The position numbers and the translations under genes are program-made. 14,852 nucleotides of DNA, from assembly GCA_964558295.1 (NCBI GenBank), contig CAZLDQ010000145.1, positions 1 to 14,852 of the forward strand, in the 5' to 3' direction. Source of the stretch: JBDKTH01 sp964558295. GTDB lineage: Bacteria; Planctomycetota; Planctomycetia; Pirellulales; Thermoguttaceae. Shown here piece after piece: positions 1-7,659 of the stretch. The notes under the pieces were generated by a model. It searched no databases. It was not told the origin of the DNA and saw only the letters and a program-made list of their open reading frames with translations. Each line of letters begins with the position of its first letter. Position 1 is the first letter of the stretch.

Positions 1-431
1 TGGGAAACGGCGTTACGCACGCGAGTGATCGCCCCGAAGGTATTGGTCCGCGGGCGAAGGTGGGCGATCGTGCGGAGGAACTCGAAGGAGTGCCCCTTCT
101 TCTGGAGCGGATAGCTCTCCGAGTCGGCAAACCCGTAGACCTTGAGGCTGCGGGCCTCAACCTCCGTGGCTTGGCCCTTGCCGGGAGAAGCCTTCACCAG
201 CCCCTCAACGCGGATACTCGAACCGGCGGTGAGCTTTTTGACATCCGTTTCGTAGTTGTCCAAAGCCGCCGGGGCGATAATCTGAATATTGCCCAGGGAA
301 GAACCGTCGTTGAGTTCCACAAAGCTGAATCCCCCCTTGGAATCGCGACGGGTGCGGACCCAACCTTCAAGAATCACTTCCCGCCCTACGGCCTCGGGAC
401 GACGTGCTTCGGCGACACTGAGTTTATCCAT
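1..431 (-). CDS. asnS: Asparaginyl-tRNA synthetase, N-terminal part (cut by window edge)
   Basis: Class II aminoacyl-tRNA synthetase that charges tRNA-Asn with asparagine in the cytoplasm. The first 143 codons are present and the gene continues beyond base 1. The visible part is the OB-fold anticodon-binding domain (about residues 18-103, with GWVRTRRDSK at 23-32 and FSFVELNDGSS at 35-45). It is followed by the AsnRS/AspRS-type linker into the catalytic core, with YPLQKKGHSFEFLR (107-120) and HLRPRTNTFGAITRVRNA (124-141) at the edge of motif 1. YPLQKK and RPRTN favour AsnRS over AspRS. The ATG at 431 is preceded by a purine-rich stretch (GGGAAG) about 8 bases upstream. It lies 71 bases downstream of trxB on the same strand, so it may be read from the trxB promoter. 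The assignment is firm for the family; the catalytic domain is not visible. Confidence 0.9.
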   Translation of the reverse strand, partial: MDKLSVAEARRPEAVGREVILEGWVRTRRDSKGGFSFVELNDGSSLGNIQIIAPAALDNYETDVKKLTAGSSIRVEGLVKASPGKGQATEVEARSLKVYGFADSESYPLQKKGHSFEFLRTIAHLRPRTNTFGAITRVRNAVS

Positions 432-454
432 TTGTTTGCTTCCCGGAAAATTGC

Positions 455-483
455 GGCACAAGTGCCCGGCACAAGTGCCCGGC
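455..483. repeat. 13-bp tandem palindromic repeat between trxB and asnS
   Basis: The unit GGCACAAGTGCCC occurs at 455-467 and 468-480 with a further GGC at 481-483. Each copy is nearly self-complementary (GGCAC-AA-GTGCC), so the transcript could form small alternative hairpins in the trxB-asnS spacer. It may be a processing or attenuation site, or simply a short local duplication. Confidence 0.6.
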
Positions 484-502
484 GAAATGGGGATCGTGAT
501 TC

Positions 503-1552
503 TTATTCAAACCCTTTGGCGGCCAGCCAGCGTTCGGCGTCCAAAGCAGCCATACAGCCGGCGCCGGCCGAGGTGATTGCCTGGCGATAGTACTCGTCGG
601 CCACATCCCCGGCGGCAAAGACCCCTTCGACGCTCGTGTACGTCCGAGCGGCCGTCGTCAGCTTGATGTACTTTTTCGCGGTCAGTTCCAACTGGCCGCC
701 GAGAAACTGGGTGTTCGGCGTATGGCCGATCGCCATGAACACTCCGGCAACGGCGATTTCCAGATCGGGCTCCTCGGCCGTACTCGTCAACCGCAAGCCG
801 GTGACCCCTTCGGCGTCGTTGCCCAGAATCTCCCCGACAACCCGGCGCCAGAGGATCTCAATCTTGGGATTGTTCAGTGCCCGCTGGGCCATGATCTTCG
901 AGGCCCGCAACTCGTCGCGGCGGTGGATCATGTAGACCTTGCTGGCAAACTTGCTCAGGTACTCGGCTTCTTCCACGGCCGAATCGCCCCCCCCGACCAC
1001 GGCCAGCGGCTTGTTGCGGAAACGTGGGAGGGCCCCGTCGCAAACCGCACAGGCCGAGACGCCACGGTTCTTGAACGCCTGTTCCGAGGGGAGGTTCAAA
1101 TAGTTGGCCCGGGCACCGGTAGCCACAATCACCGCCAGGGCTTCGTAGGTCTTCTCGTCCGAGGCAGTCAGGCGGAACGGATGGGTCTTGAAATCGACGG
1201 AGACCACGTCTTCGGTAATGATGCGGGTGCCAAAGTTGACCGCCTGTTGGCGCATCAGTTCCATCAGTTCCGGCCCACTGACTCCCTTCTTCCTGTGCGG
1301 GGGCATCATCAGACGCTTCTCTTTGGGCAGAGCACTGTCCAGGTACCCCTCCAGGTCCCCCGCCGGGAAACCAGGATAATTTTCTACTTCGGTCGTCAGG
1401 GCGAGCTGACCAAGGGGGAGGGTTCCAGCCAAGCGGTTTTCTTCGGTGATCGCCCCTTCAAAGGTCAGAGGCTGTAACGCCGCCCGAGCGGCGTAGATCG
1501 AAGCCGCCCACGCGGCGGGGCCACTGCCGATAATGATCACTCGCTCTGCCAT
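503..1552 (-). CDS. trxB: Thioredoxin reductase (NADPH, FAD)
   Basis: Flavoprotein disulfide reductase that passes electrons from NADPH through FAD and a redox cysteine pair to thioredoxin. The 349-residue product shows the FAD-binding GSGPAAWAASIYAARA near the N-terminus (9-24), the active-site pair CAVC (C168, C171, followed by DG), the NADPH-binding GGGDSAVEEA (187-196), HRRDELRASK (210-219), and the second FAD motif GVFAAGDV (310-317). It is about 30 residues longer than the usual 310-320. The extra length sits at about residues 65-90, between ENYPGFP and GPELMELMRQQA, where most family members have only a few residues. The ATG at 1552 directly precedes the Rossmann strand, so the start is secure. 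A sigma70-like promoter lies about 60 bases upstream, and asnS follows on the same strand. It is divergent from cstA. Confidence 0.93.
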   Translation of the reverse strand: MAERVIIIGSGPAAWAASIYAARAALQPLTFEGAITEENRLAGTLPLGQLALTTEVENYPGFPAGDLEGYLDSALPKEKRLMMPPHRKKGVSGPELMELMRQQAVNFGTRIITEDVVSVDFKTHPFRLTASDEKTYEALAVIVATGARANYLNLPSEQAFKNRGVSACAVCDGALPRFRNKPLAVVGGGDSAVEEAEYLSKFASKVYMIHRRDELRASKIMAQRALNNPKIEILWRRVVGEILGNDAEGVTGLRLTSTAEEPDLEIAVAGVFMAIGHTPNTQFLGGQLELTAKKYIKLTTAARTYTSVEGVFAAGDVADEYYRQAITSAGAGCMAALDAERWLAAKGFE

Positions 1553-1614
1553 GACTTGTCTCCCGTTTGCTGGGGGCCTTCGCCGACTCGCCCCTAATGC
1601 CCCGAAAACGGCTC

Positions 1615-1643
1615 ATTATAGGGCCTTTTACCGCGCCTTCCAA
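1615..1643 (-). promoter_or_regulatory. Sigma70-type promoter for trxB
   Basis: Read on the minus strand: -35 TTGGAA (1638-1643), 17-base spacer, -10 TATAAT (1615-1620, perfect consensus). The predicted transcript starts near 1607, giving a leader of about 55 bases before the trxB ATG at 1552. Confidence 0.6.
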
Positions 1644-1651
1644 TGGTCGCA

Positions 1652-1663
1652 GTTGCTAGCAAC
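1652..1663. promoter_or_regulatory. 12-bp perfect palindrome in the trxB-cstA divergent region
   Basis: GTTGCTAGCAAC is a perfect palindrome eight bases upstream of the trxB -35 box. It overlaps a weak plus-strand -35 candidate (TTGCTA, 1653-1658) paired with TATTAA (1678-1683) at a 19-base spacing. The position suits an operator acting on both divergent genes, but no regulator is encoded nearby and the palindrome may be chance. Confidence 0.3.
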
Positions 1664-1716
1664 GGATTGCCGTGAGATATTAAACCGCTGACGAACCGAT
1701 AAAACAGGGTGGCCAA

Positions 1717-1738
1717 GGCTGCGTTCGTGGCCGCAGCC
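1717..1738 (+). other. Leader hairpin upstream of cstA
   Basis: GGCTGCG (1717-1723) pairs perfectly with CGCAGCC (1732-1738) over an 8-base loop. It ends 38 bases before the cstA start, within its probable 5' leader. The ribosome site AGGGAGA just downstream also fits the ANGGA core bound by CsrA in E. coli, where cstA is a CsrA target. Any such control here is inference. Confidence 0.35.
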
Positions 1739-1776
1739 GGGTGGGGGGCTGAAATTCGCTGAGTAGGGAGAATGCA

Positions 1777-3666
1777 ATGTTCGATAATGCGGCCGTGATC
1801 ACGCTGTTGGCTTTTGCAGCATTCATGCTGGCCTATTTCACCTACGGCCGGTTCCTGGCCCGCCGGGTATTCAAGCTCGACGCAAATCGCCTCACCCCCT
1901 CGCATACCCGCAACGACGGTATCGATTACGTCCCCACCCGCATCCCGATCCTCTTTGGGCATCACTTCGCCTCGATCGCCGGGCTCGGCCCCATCCTCGG
2001 CCCGGCTATCGCGGTGATTTGGGGCTGGGGGCCGGCTGTGCTCTGGGTGATCATCGGCTGTATCTTCATCGGCGCCGTCCACGACCTGGGCTCGCTGACC
2101 GTCAGCATGCGATTCCAAGGACGCACGATCGGCGACGTCTGCCGCGATCTGATGGGCCCCCGAGCGAGGCTCTTAGCCCTGCTAATCATCTTCTTCCTCA
2201 TGTCGTTGGCCATGGGGGCATTTGTCATCGCCATCTCCAACCTGTTCGTCCGCTTCAACCCAGACGCGATCATTCCTTCCTTCGGCCTGATGCTGGTGGC
2301 CGTCATCTTCGGCATCGCCCTCTACAAGTTCCGCGTGGCACTGGTACCGGCAACCGTCGTGGCCTTGCTGGGCTTTGCCGGCTTCATCGTCTGGGGCGTC
2401 GAACAGCCGCTGTTGACCTATACCTGGTTCACGGAGAAAGCAACCCAAGAGGCCATTCTCAAAGCACGCGATATCGAAGCGAAAGACGGCCAGCCCGGCT
2501 TCCAATCGCCCTACGGCGCGGTCGCTGCAGCGGCCTTCCTGAAGGCCACCGGCAACGAAGCAGCCGCCAGGGACGTGGAAACGGCGATGGATACCACTGG
2601 ACTTGCCTGGGTCGCCGTCTTGTTGTTCTACGGATTCTTGGCCTCCGTGCTGCCGGTCTGGCTCCTCCTGCAACCACGCGACTACATTAACAGTTTCCAG
2701 CTCTACTTTGCCTTGAGCACCATGCTCATTGGACTGGTCATTGCGGCGTTGGTCGGCGCGCCGGAGAGCCACATCGATGCGGCCTTATTTCGCGAAGGAG
2801 TGCCGGGTGCACCGTCGTGGATCCCCTTCCTGTTCGTGACAATCGCCTGCGGAGCCGTCAGCGGGTTCCACTCCCTCGTTTCCAGTGGGACCACGGTCCG
2901 CCAGATCAACCAGGAGACCGACGCCCTGGCGATCGGCTACGGCGCAATGCTCGTCGAAGGGGCCCTCGCGATCCTCGTCATCATGGCCTGCGTGGCCGGG
3001 CTGGGCATTGAGGCTTGGCAAGACGGCGGCGCGTATTCCAGTTGGAGCGGAATCGGCAAGGCCGGATTGGCCACCCAGTTGAATGCCGTGGTACGCGGCG
3101 CCGCCAACTTCTTGAGCCACCTGGGAATCGATCCCAAATACGGCCAGACGTTTTTGGCCGTCACCGTCGTGGCCTTCGCCCTGACCACGCTCGACTCGGC
3201 CACCCGGCTCTTGCGGTTTAACGTGGAAGAGATCCTCCGTTCGGTCCGCCTGGGGGTATTGGCCAATCGCTACGTCGCTTCGTTGATCGCCGTGGCGGGA
3301 ATCGCCTTCTTCGCCCTCGTGCCGGCCGGCAAAACCCTCTGGACCCTCTTCGGCACGGCCAACCAATTGCTCGCCGGACTAACGCTCCTAACCGTCAGTG
3401 TGTTCCTCTTCAAACTCGGCCGGCCCGTCCTTTATACGCTGATCCCCATGGTCCTCATGCTCAGCGTGTCGATCTTCGCCATGGTCCTGAGCATCTTCAG
3501 CTTCTGGCAACAGGCCGACATGAGCCACGGGCAGAAACTGTCGCTAACGGTGGTCTCGATCGTTATCCTGGCCATGGCCCTATGGTTGATCGTCGAAGCC
3601 CTGGTCTCCTTCGCCCGAGGACGCGGCGGCCTCGATTTCGATGAGCCCACGGCCAAGCCGAAGTAA
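1777..3666 (+). CDS. cstA: CstA-family carbon-starvation transporter
   Basis: Polytopic inner-membrane protein of the CstA family, whose studied members take up pyruvate or peptides during carbon limitation. The 629 residues are mostly hydrophobic segments with family motifs in order: YVPT (51-54), GHHFASIAG (61-69), GPILGP (71-76), AVHD (100-103), SGFHSLVSSGTT (362-373), QETDALAIGYGAMLVEG (379-395), TLDSATR (471-477) and WTLFGTANQLLA (522-533). A hydrophilic stretch at about 218-275 separates two membrane blocks. The C-terminal tail is short and charged. The ATG at 1777 has a good ribosome site (AGGGAGA, about 7 bases upstream) and starts directly before the first membrane helix. It stands alone: divergent from trxB and convergent with the following gene. 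The substrate cannot be read from sequence. Confidence 0.92.
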   Translation: MFDNAAVITLLAFAAFMLAYFTYGRFLARRVFKLDANRLTPSHTRNDGIDYVPTRIPILFGHHFASIAGLGPILGPAIAVIWGWGPAVLWVIIGCIFIGAVHDLGSLTVSMRFQGRTIGDVCRDLMGPRARLLALLIIFFLMSLAMGAFVIAISNLFVRFNPDAIIPSFGLMLVAVIFGIALYKFRVALVPATVVALLGFAGFIVWGVEQPLLTYTWFTEKATQEAILKARDIEAKDGQPGFQSPYGAVAAAAFLKATGNEAAARDVETAMDTTGLAWVAVLLFYGFLASVLPVWLLLQPRDYINSFQLYFALSTMLIGLVIAALVGAPESHIDAALFREGVPGAPSWIPFLFVTIACGAVSGFHSLVSSGTTVRQINQETDALAIGYGAMLVEGALAILVIMACVAGLGIEAWQDGGAYSSWSGIGKAGLATQLNAVVRGAANFLSHLGIDPKYGQTFLAVTVVAFALTTLDSATRLLRFNVEEILRSVRLGVLANRYVASLIAVAGIAFFALVPAGKTLWTLFGTANQLLAGLTLLTVSVFLFKLGRPVLYTLIPMVLMLSVSIFAMVLSIFSFWQQADMSHGQKLSLTVVSIVILAMALWLIVEALVSFARGRGGLDFDEPTAKPK

Positions 3667-3738
3667 TCATGCCCGCTCGCCCAATCGGTTTTGACAGACA
3701 ACCGCTGTAGGGAATGCCCCCGTGGCGTTCCGGGCAAT

Positions 3739-3837
3739 TGGGTGGCATGCTGTCACGGCGTGCAGCGACGGGTCGGCATCTTTTTTCCTCAAAGGTCCTG
3801 CCGCCCCCGGCCACGTCGTGTGACGGCATGCCACCCA
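3739..3837. terminator. Long inverted repeat between convergent genes, probable bidirectional terminator
   Basis: The arms at 3739-3756 (TGGGTGGCATGCTGTCAC) and 3820-3837 pair over 18 positions, with one G-U wobble in RNA, enclosing 63 bases. Inside, an imperfect hairpin at 3761-3778 is followed by six T at 3781-3786, the form of a Rho-independent terminator for cstA. The right arm ends one base from the stop codon of the convergent hydrolase gene. Confidence 0.5.
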
Positions 3838-3838
3838 G

Positions 3839-5839
3839 CTACTCGACAGTCAGCTTCTCCTTGGGAAGCGTGGCTGCCAGGTCAGGCAGATCGTAGACCC
3901 GCAACGCACCGTGCACAATGTTGGCCAACGGATGCGGGGTTAGCGGGGAGCGAATTACCTCCCGCCACGAAGGCACTCCGCCGCGCAATCGGACCGTGGC
4001 AAACCGTTCCGCCTCCAAGGCCGCCGCGTGCAGGGCCGCCGGAATAAGGTTCCCCACGGCGACCAGATGGACCTTGTGAACCTTGAAATCCGCCGGGTAC
4101 TTGACCAGGAACTGCACGCATTGAAGCGTATCCTCGGCACGCATCGCCAGGTAGGAGGTCGCCAGCATGTCGGCCAACACCGCATCACTCCAGTCGCGAC
4201 CGAGATACTTGCTGAAGCCGTGATCGGCCCCACCCCCCTGGGTTTCCCCCACGCCGCGCAGATCGACAGCCAAGACGACCTGCCCCTGCCGGGTCAACTG
4301 TTCGATCGGACCGCCCGGGGCCGCATCGGCCTGCTTGCCGTCGCCGTGGAGATAGAGGGTGGCCTCGCCGTTCGGCTTCTCCGGCACAAACGCCAACGCG
4401 GCAAGCCACACCCCCGGCTCCGACTTCAAAACGAGCTTGTCGATACGATAACCGTCGCGAGCGATCGTGCCGAGCTTGTCCCAAGCGAGGTCCGGCAACT
4501 CACTGGCCGCACGGATTGCCGCCAGACGCCGCACTTCCTCCAATGCCCGGGCTTTCTCCGTCTGCTGCCAGAATCGCGCCCGAGCTTCGGCCAAACGCGC
4601 TTCTTCGTCCCGATTCAGGTCGTACACGCTTCGCGCGCCCGGGAGCCGCATCACCTGACCGTCCGGCGTGACCTGAATGTCCGGGTCCTCGAGGATCGGG
4701 AAGTCGGCCTCCGTGATCGCATCGTCCGTGTTCAACAGCCAACGCCGCATCCAGCGAACGGCCCCGACCCGCAGCTCCATACTGAATCCATGTTTTGCGT
4801 CGGCTTCCACCAGATCGACCCGTTCGGCGAATCCCAACCGGCTATAAAGACGCTTGGCCTCACGGAACGACTGCCACGTGCCATCGATCGGGAAGAAGTC
4901 GTGCGTGGCGGCACAGAGTAGCGTCGGCTTGGGGGCGCGCATCAAGACGTAGTCGGCATGGTCCATGCCCTGGGCGATTTGGGCGTGGATATTCTGCTCG
5001 CCGTCCTGCGAGCCGATCGTCTCCTGCACACGACGGAGCGTGGTCAGATAGCAACTTGGCGCGGCGACTTGAATTCGACTGTCCAAGGCCATCAGGTAGC
5101 TGGTCAACGTTCCGCCGCCCGAGTTGCCGGTGCAGCCAAGCCGCTTGGGATCGATCTCCGGACGACTCTCCAGATAGTCAAGGCTGCGCATGCCGTCCCA
5201 GATCCGGTAGGTGGCCGTGCTGCGTCCAAGGAGCAAACTTCCCGCGTTAAGCAGCGAATGTCCCAGAGTCCCCGGGGCAAGCGGTTTGCCCTTCTCATCC
5301 AACAGTTGGGCACGCTCGCCTTGGTCGATCGGATCATAGCAGAGGGCGGCCAAGCCATTTTTGGCCAGCAGGATCGACACCCGCTGATAGGGCTCCGCTC
5401 CCTTGCCGTTGTCGCTGTGCCCGCAGGGAACCAACACGCCCGGATAAGGCGGCTCGCTCAGAGGCAAGTAGAGGACCGCCGTAACATAGTGCTGCGGCTG
5501 ACTCTCGTAGATCACCTTCTCGATCCGATAGCCGTCGAACGCTTGCTTGGCCACCACTTTCGCATTCAATGGTGTGCGTTCGGGAAAACCGCCAAGTGCC
5601 GCCACGAAGAACTGTCGCAGTCGCGTTTGGTAGGCAACCACTTGCTCGGGCGTCTTGATCTTTTCATACTCCTCCTCGCGCCGGTCGAACGCCACCTGAG
5701 CTCGCTGCATCAGGTAGGCATGCATCATCTCCTTCGGCGCGACCCCGTCCACCTGAGCCGGCAACACCGTCAGTTCCTCGCCAACCGCCGGTACGACCAG
5801 TCCCCACAAGCAGACAGCAACAACCCAGGCACGGTTCAT
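3839..5839 (-). CDS. Secreted tandem alpha/beta-hydrolase (acetyl-xylan-esterase-like)
   Basis: Predicted exported esterase, 666 residues. A signal peptide (about 1-21, hydrophobic core AWVVAVCLWGLVVPAVG) is followed by a helical lead-in and an alpha/beta-hydrolase domain (about 100-370). That domain carries the nucleophile elbow GNSGG (S240), an acid in THD (D314) and a histidine in AKHGF (H350), which look like an intact triad. After a charged linker (405-440) a second hydrolase-like domain begins at about 455, with YLHGDGK (496-502) and VDLRGVGET (525-533). Its elbow reads GNLIP (596-600), so the serine is missing and the domain is probably non-catalytic. Related proteins are annotated as acetyl xylan esterases or prolyl-oligopeptidase-like; the substrate is unknown. 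The ATG at 5839 was chosen for its ribosome site (GAGGGAG) and the signal peptide. The frame stays open upstream to 6199, but that part overlaps another gene and lacks such features. Confidence 0.8.
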   Translation of the reverse strand: MNRAWVVAVCLWGLVVPAVGEELTVLPAQVDGVAPKEMMHAYLMQRAQVAFDRREEEYEKIKTPEQVVAYQTRLRQFFVAALGGFPERTPLNAKVVAKQAFDGYRIEKVIYESQPQHYVTAVLYLPLSEPPYPGVLVPCGHSDNGKGAEPYQRVSILLAKNGLAALCYDPIDQGERAQLLDEKGKPLAPGTLGHSLLNAGSLLLGRSTATYRIWDGMRSLDYLESRPEIDPKRLGCTGNSGGGTLTSYLMALDSRIQVAAPSCYLTTLRRVQETIGSQDGEQNIHAQIAQGMDHADYVLMRAPKPTLLCAATHDFFPIDGTWQSFREAKRLYSRLGFAERVDLVEADAKHGFSMELRVGAVRWMRRWLLNTDDAITEADFPILEDPDIQVTPDGQVMRLPGARSVYDLNRDEEARLAEARARFWQQTEKARALEEVRRLAAIRAASELPDLAWDKLGTIARDGYRIDKLVLKSEPGVWLAALAFVPEKPNGEATLYLHGDGKQADAAPGGPIEQLTRQGQVVLAVDLRGVGETQGGGADHGFSKYLGRDWSDAVLADMLATSYLAMRAEDTLQCVQFLVKYPADFKVHKVHLVAVGNLIPAALHAAALEAERFATVRLRGGVPSWREVIRSPLTPHPLANIVHGALRVYDLPDLAATLPKEKLTVE

Positions 5840-5877
5840 GGCAATCTCCCTCGATGGAATAGGGGATGACGCCCCCC

Positions 5878-5906
5878 AGCATAGCCTGGAGCTGGAGGAA
5901 TCGCAA
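5878..5906 (-). promoter_or_regulatory. Possible promoter for the secreted hydrolase
   Basis: On the minus strand, TTGCGA (5901-5906), 17 bases, then TATGCT (5878-5883); each hexamer matches consensus at 4 of 6. A start near 5871 would leave a leader of about 32 bases ending at the GAGGGAG ribosome site. The rest of the 218-base gap up to 6058 shows nothing clear. Confidence 0.35.
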
Positions 5907-6057
5907 GCGGCTCGGTGGAACGAAGGGGTCAGAGGTCGGTGAACCGTCCGCAGTACACAGAGACAACCTATCCGCTTCGGAACGAAATCCCGAATCCAGC
6001 CCCCCGATCCCACAGTCCTTGAGCCCCCAGTCATGGAACAACCGACCGCAAAGCTCC

Positions 6058-6474
6058 TCAGAAGAAAACCTCCTCCAACCCAGGATGGTCGCCGGCGTAG
6101 ACGACGTCGGTCAATTGAAGGCCGAGTTGAAAGAAACCGGCCCCCATGGGGCTTAGATGCTTCGCCTTGCCGCGGAGGAACTGCATCGACCGCTCCCAAC
6201 GGAAGCCGAGCACAACATCGTCCAACGAGCGGGGATAGTTGAGAACCAACGAGACGCCCGTCGTGGAAAACTCCTTGGTCACCGCGGGGAACATCTGTTC
6301 AAAGGCCAACTTGCCTTTGACCACGGGAATCACCATCACTACAATGGTGAGCCTGACCCTACCTTCCAGCCGTGGCCCTTCGATGAGCGATTCCAGGTCC
6401 GAACAGTTGTTGTTGACCAGTTTGAGCATCAAGCTCTGAACGGCGGCCGCTCGTTTCCGTGAGAATAGTGGCAC
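6058..6474 (-). CDS. Conserved-looking small protein, possibly PilZ-like
   Basis: A 138-residue cytoplasmic protein with no signal peptide or membrane segment. The start is GTG at 6474, supported by AAGGGAG ending about 8 bases upstream. A charged helix-like N-terminus (1-35) precedes a beta-rich section: RVRLTIVVMVIPV (39-51), FPAVTKEFSTTGVSLVL (62-78), VVLGFRW (87-93), then KAKHLSPMGAGFFQLGLQL (103-121). The order basic residues, then E-F-S-x-x-G-x-x-L, then a terminal G-x-F-x-x-G recalls the PilZ c-di-GMP-binding domain (D/N-x-S-x-x-G), but the classical RxxxR is not evident. It lies upstream of the hydrolase on the same strand, though a 218-base gap argues against tight coupling. It is divergent from the UroD-like gene. 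The gene looks real; its function is not recognised. Confidence 0.6.
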   Translation of the reverse strand: MPLFSRKRAAAVQSLMLKLVNNNCSDLESLIEGPRLEGRVRLTIVVMVIPVVKGKLAFEQMFPAVTKEFSTTGVSLVLNYPRSLDDVVLGFRWERSMQFLRGKAKHLSPMGAGFFQLGLQLTDVVYAGDHPGLEEVFF

Positions 6475-6624
6475 GGGCGATTCTCCCTTCCATAATCAAT
6501 CGTGTCGGATTGTCCATTCCAACTATAGGTCACGACAGATCGCGTGGGGGGAAGAACGATCGTCGGTAGGGATTGTGCGGACAGGACGGTCCCCGGTTCT
6601 TGATTTCCCTGCTCCTTGAGACTT

Positions 6625-7650
6625 ATGACGACCTCGCGAGATCGTGTCATTCAGACGTTGAATCACCAGCCGGTGGATCGTGCCCCGCGCGACCTCTGGA
6701 TTGCCCCAGGCGTGGAGGCCTCGCTTGCCGACGAGATCGCCGAGCTACTCATTCGCTATCCGATCGATCTGGTGAAACCCGACTTCCAGTACCCCCAGGG
6801 AGAACGCGCAAAAGGAACCCCACACGAGGTGGGTGAATATACGGATGCCTGGGGCTGCGTCTGGCGCGTCGCGCATCGCGGGATGATGGGCGAACTGCGG
6901 CACTCCCCCTTGGCCGACCTGAGGCAGTTGGCTCACTACCGTCCTCCGTACGAACTGCTCGCCCCAACCGCCTTCACCCGAGTGAATCGCAGTTGCGCAA
7001 GCACCTCGCAGTTTGTTTTGGCCTGGAGCGAGACCCGCCCCTTTGAACGCCTGCAATGTCTGCACGGTCCCGAGGCCACCTTTGTCGATCTGGCCCATGG
7101 CACCAAAGAACTCCGCCACCTGCTCGAAATGCTCCACGACTTCTCCCTGCGCGACCTGGAAACCTGGGCCGCCACAGACGTCGACGGCGTGGTGTTCATG
7201 GACGATTGGGGCTCGCAGACGTCACTGTTGATTTCACCGGAAGTGTGGCGAGAACTCTTCAAGCCCCTCTATCGCGATTACTGCGACCTCCTCCACCGCC
7301 ATGACAAGTTCGTCTTCTTCCATTCCGATGGTTTCATTGCCGACATCTTCCACGATCTGATCGAGGTCGGGATCGACGCGATCAACTCCCAGTTGTTTTG
7401 CATGGACATCGAGTCGCTGGCCGAACACTTCCGCGACCGCGTGACCTTCTGGGGTGAAATCGACCGGCAGTGGACTCTTCCCCTCGGCACGCCGCACGAT
7501 GTCCAGACAGCCGTCCAACGGGTGCGCAAGGCCCTCGATTTTGGCCGCGGCGGCTTGATCGCCCAATGCGAATGGAGCCAGGGCGTCCCCTTCCACAATC
7601 TCGCCGCTGTCTTTGAATCCTGGATGCAACCCTTACTGGCCCATGCCTAA
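6625..7650 (+). CDS. Uroporphyrinogen-decarboxylase-superfamily protein
   Basis: 341-residue cytoplasmic TIM-barrel protein of the UroD superfamily, which holds both haem-pathway decarboxylases and cobalamin/CoM-type methyltransferases. It opens with the family lead TTSRDRVIQTLNHQPVDRAP (2-21). Later come VDGVVFMDDWGSQTSLLISP (186-205), the WRELFKPLYRD segment (208-218), FFHSDGFIADI (231-241), and GIDAINSQ (249-256). The HemE substrate loop containing AGRY is absent, so it is probably not HemE. The zinc motif of methyltransferases such as MtaA (H-x-C ... C) reads H233-S-D with a lone C315 in AQCEW, so metal-bound methyl transfer is also doubtful. The ATG at 6625 was preferred over an in-frame TTG at 6616; the ribosome site is weak. 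The next gene starts 9 bases after its stop, suggesting co-transcription. Confidence 0.75.
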   Translation: MTTSRDRVIQTLNHQPVDRAPRDLWIAPGVEASLADEIAELLIRYPIDLVKPDFQYPQGERAKGTPHEVGEYTDAWGCVWRVAHRGMMGELRHSPLADLRQLAHYRPPYELLAPTAFTRVNRSCASTSQFVLAWSETRPFERLQCLHGPEATFVDLAHGTKELRHLLEMLHDFSLRDLETWAATDVDGVVFMDDWGSQTSLLISPEVWRELFKPLYRDYCDLLHRHDKFVFFHSDGFIADIFHDLIEVGIDAINSQLFCMDIESLAEHFRDRVTFWGEIDRQWTLPLGTPHDVQTAVQRVRKALDFGRGGLIAQCEWSQGVPFHNLAAVFESWMQPLLAHA

Positions 7651-7659
7651 AATGGACGG

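Noticed and set aside
60..590. 176-codon open frame on the plus strand
   Set aside because: It is antisense to asnS and the end of trxB, both firmly identified, and its product resembles nothing.
722..1477. 251-codon open frame on the plus strand inside trxB
   Set aside because: Pure antisense shadow of a well-supported gene in high-GC DNA.
4028..5869. Two long plus-strand open frames (4028-4921 and 4958-5869)
   Set aside because: Both lie opposite the tandem hydrolase, whose domains and signal peptide are clear; the plus-strand products are Arg/His/Leu-rich shadows.
5840..6199. Upstream extension of the hydrolase frame by 120 codons
   Set aside because: The extra residues are Arg/Ser-rich with no homology feel, overlap the gene at 6058-6474, and would bury the signal peptide and ribosome site at 5839.
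6480..6624. Promoters in the gap between the 138-residue gene and the UroD-like gene
   Set aside because: TATAGT on the minus strand lacks a -35 at proper spacing, and TTGGAA pairs only with GATTAT at 19 bases; nothing passes on either strand.
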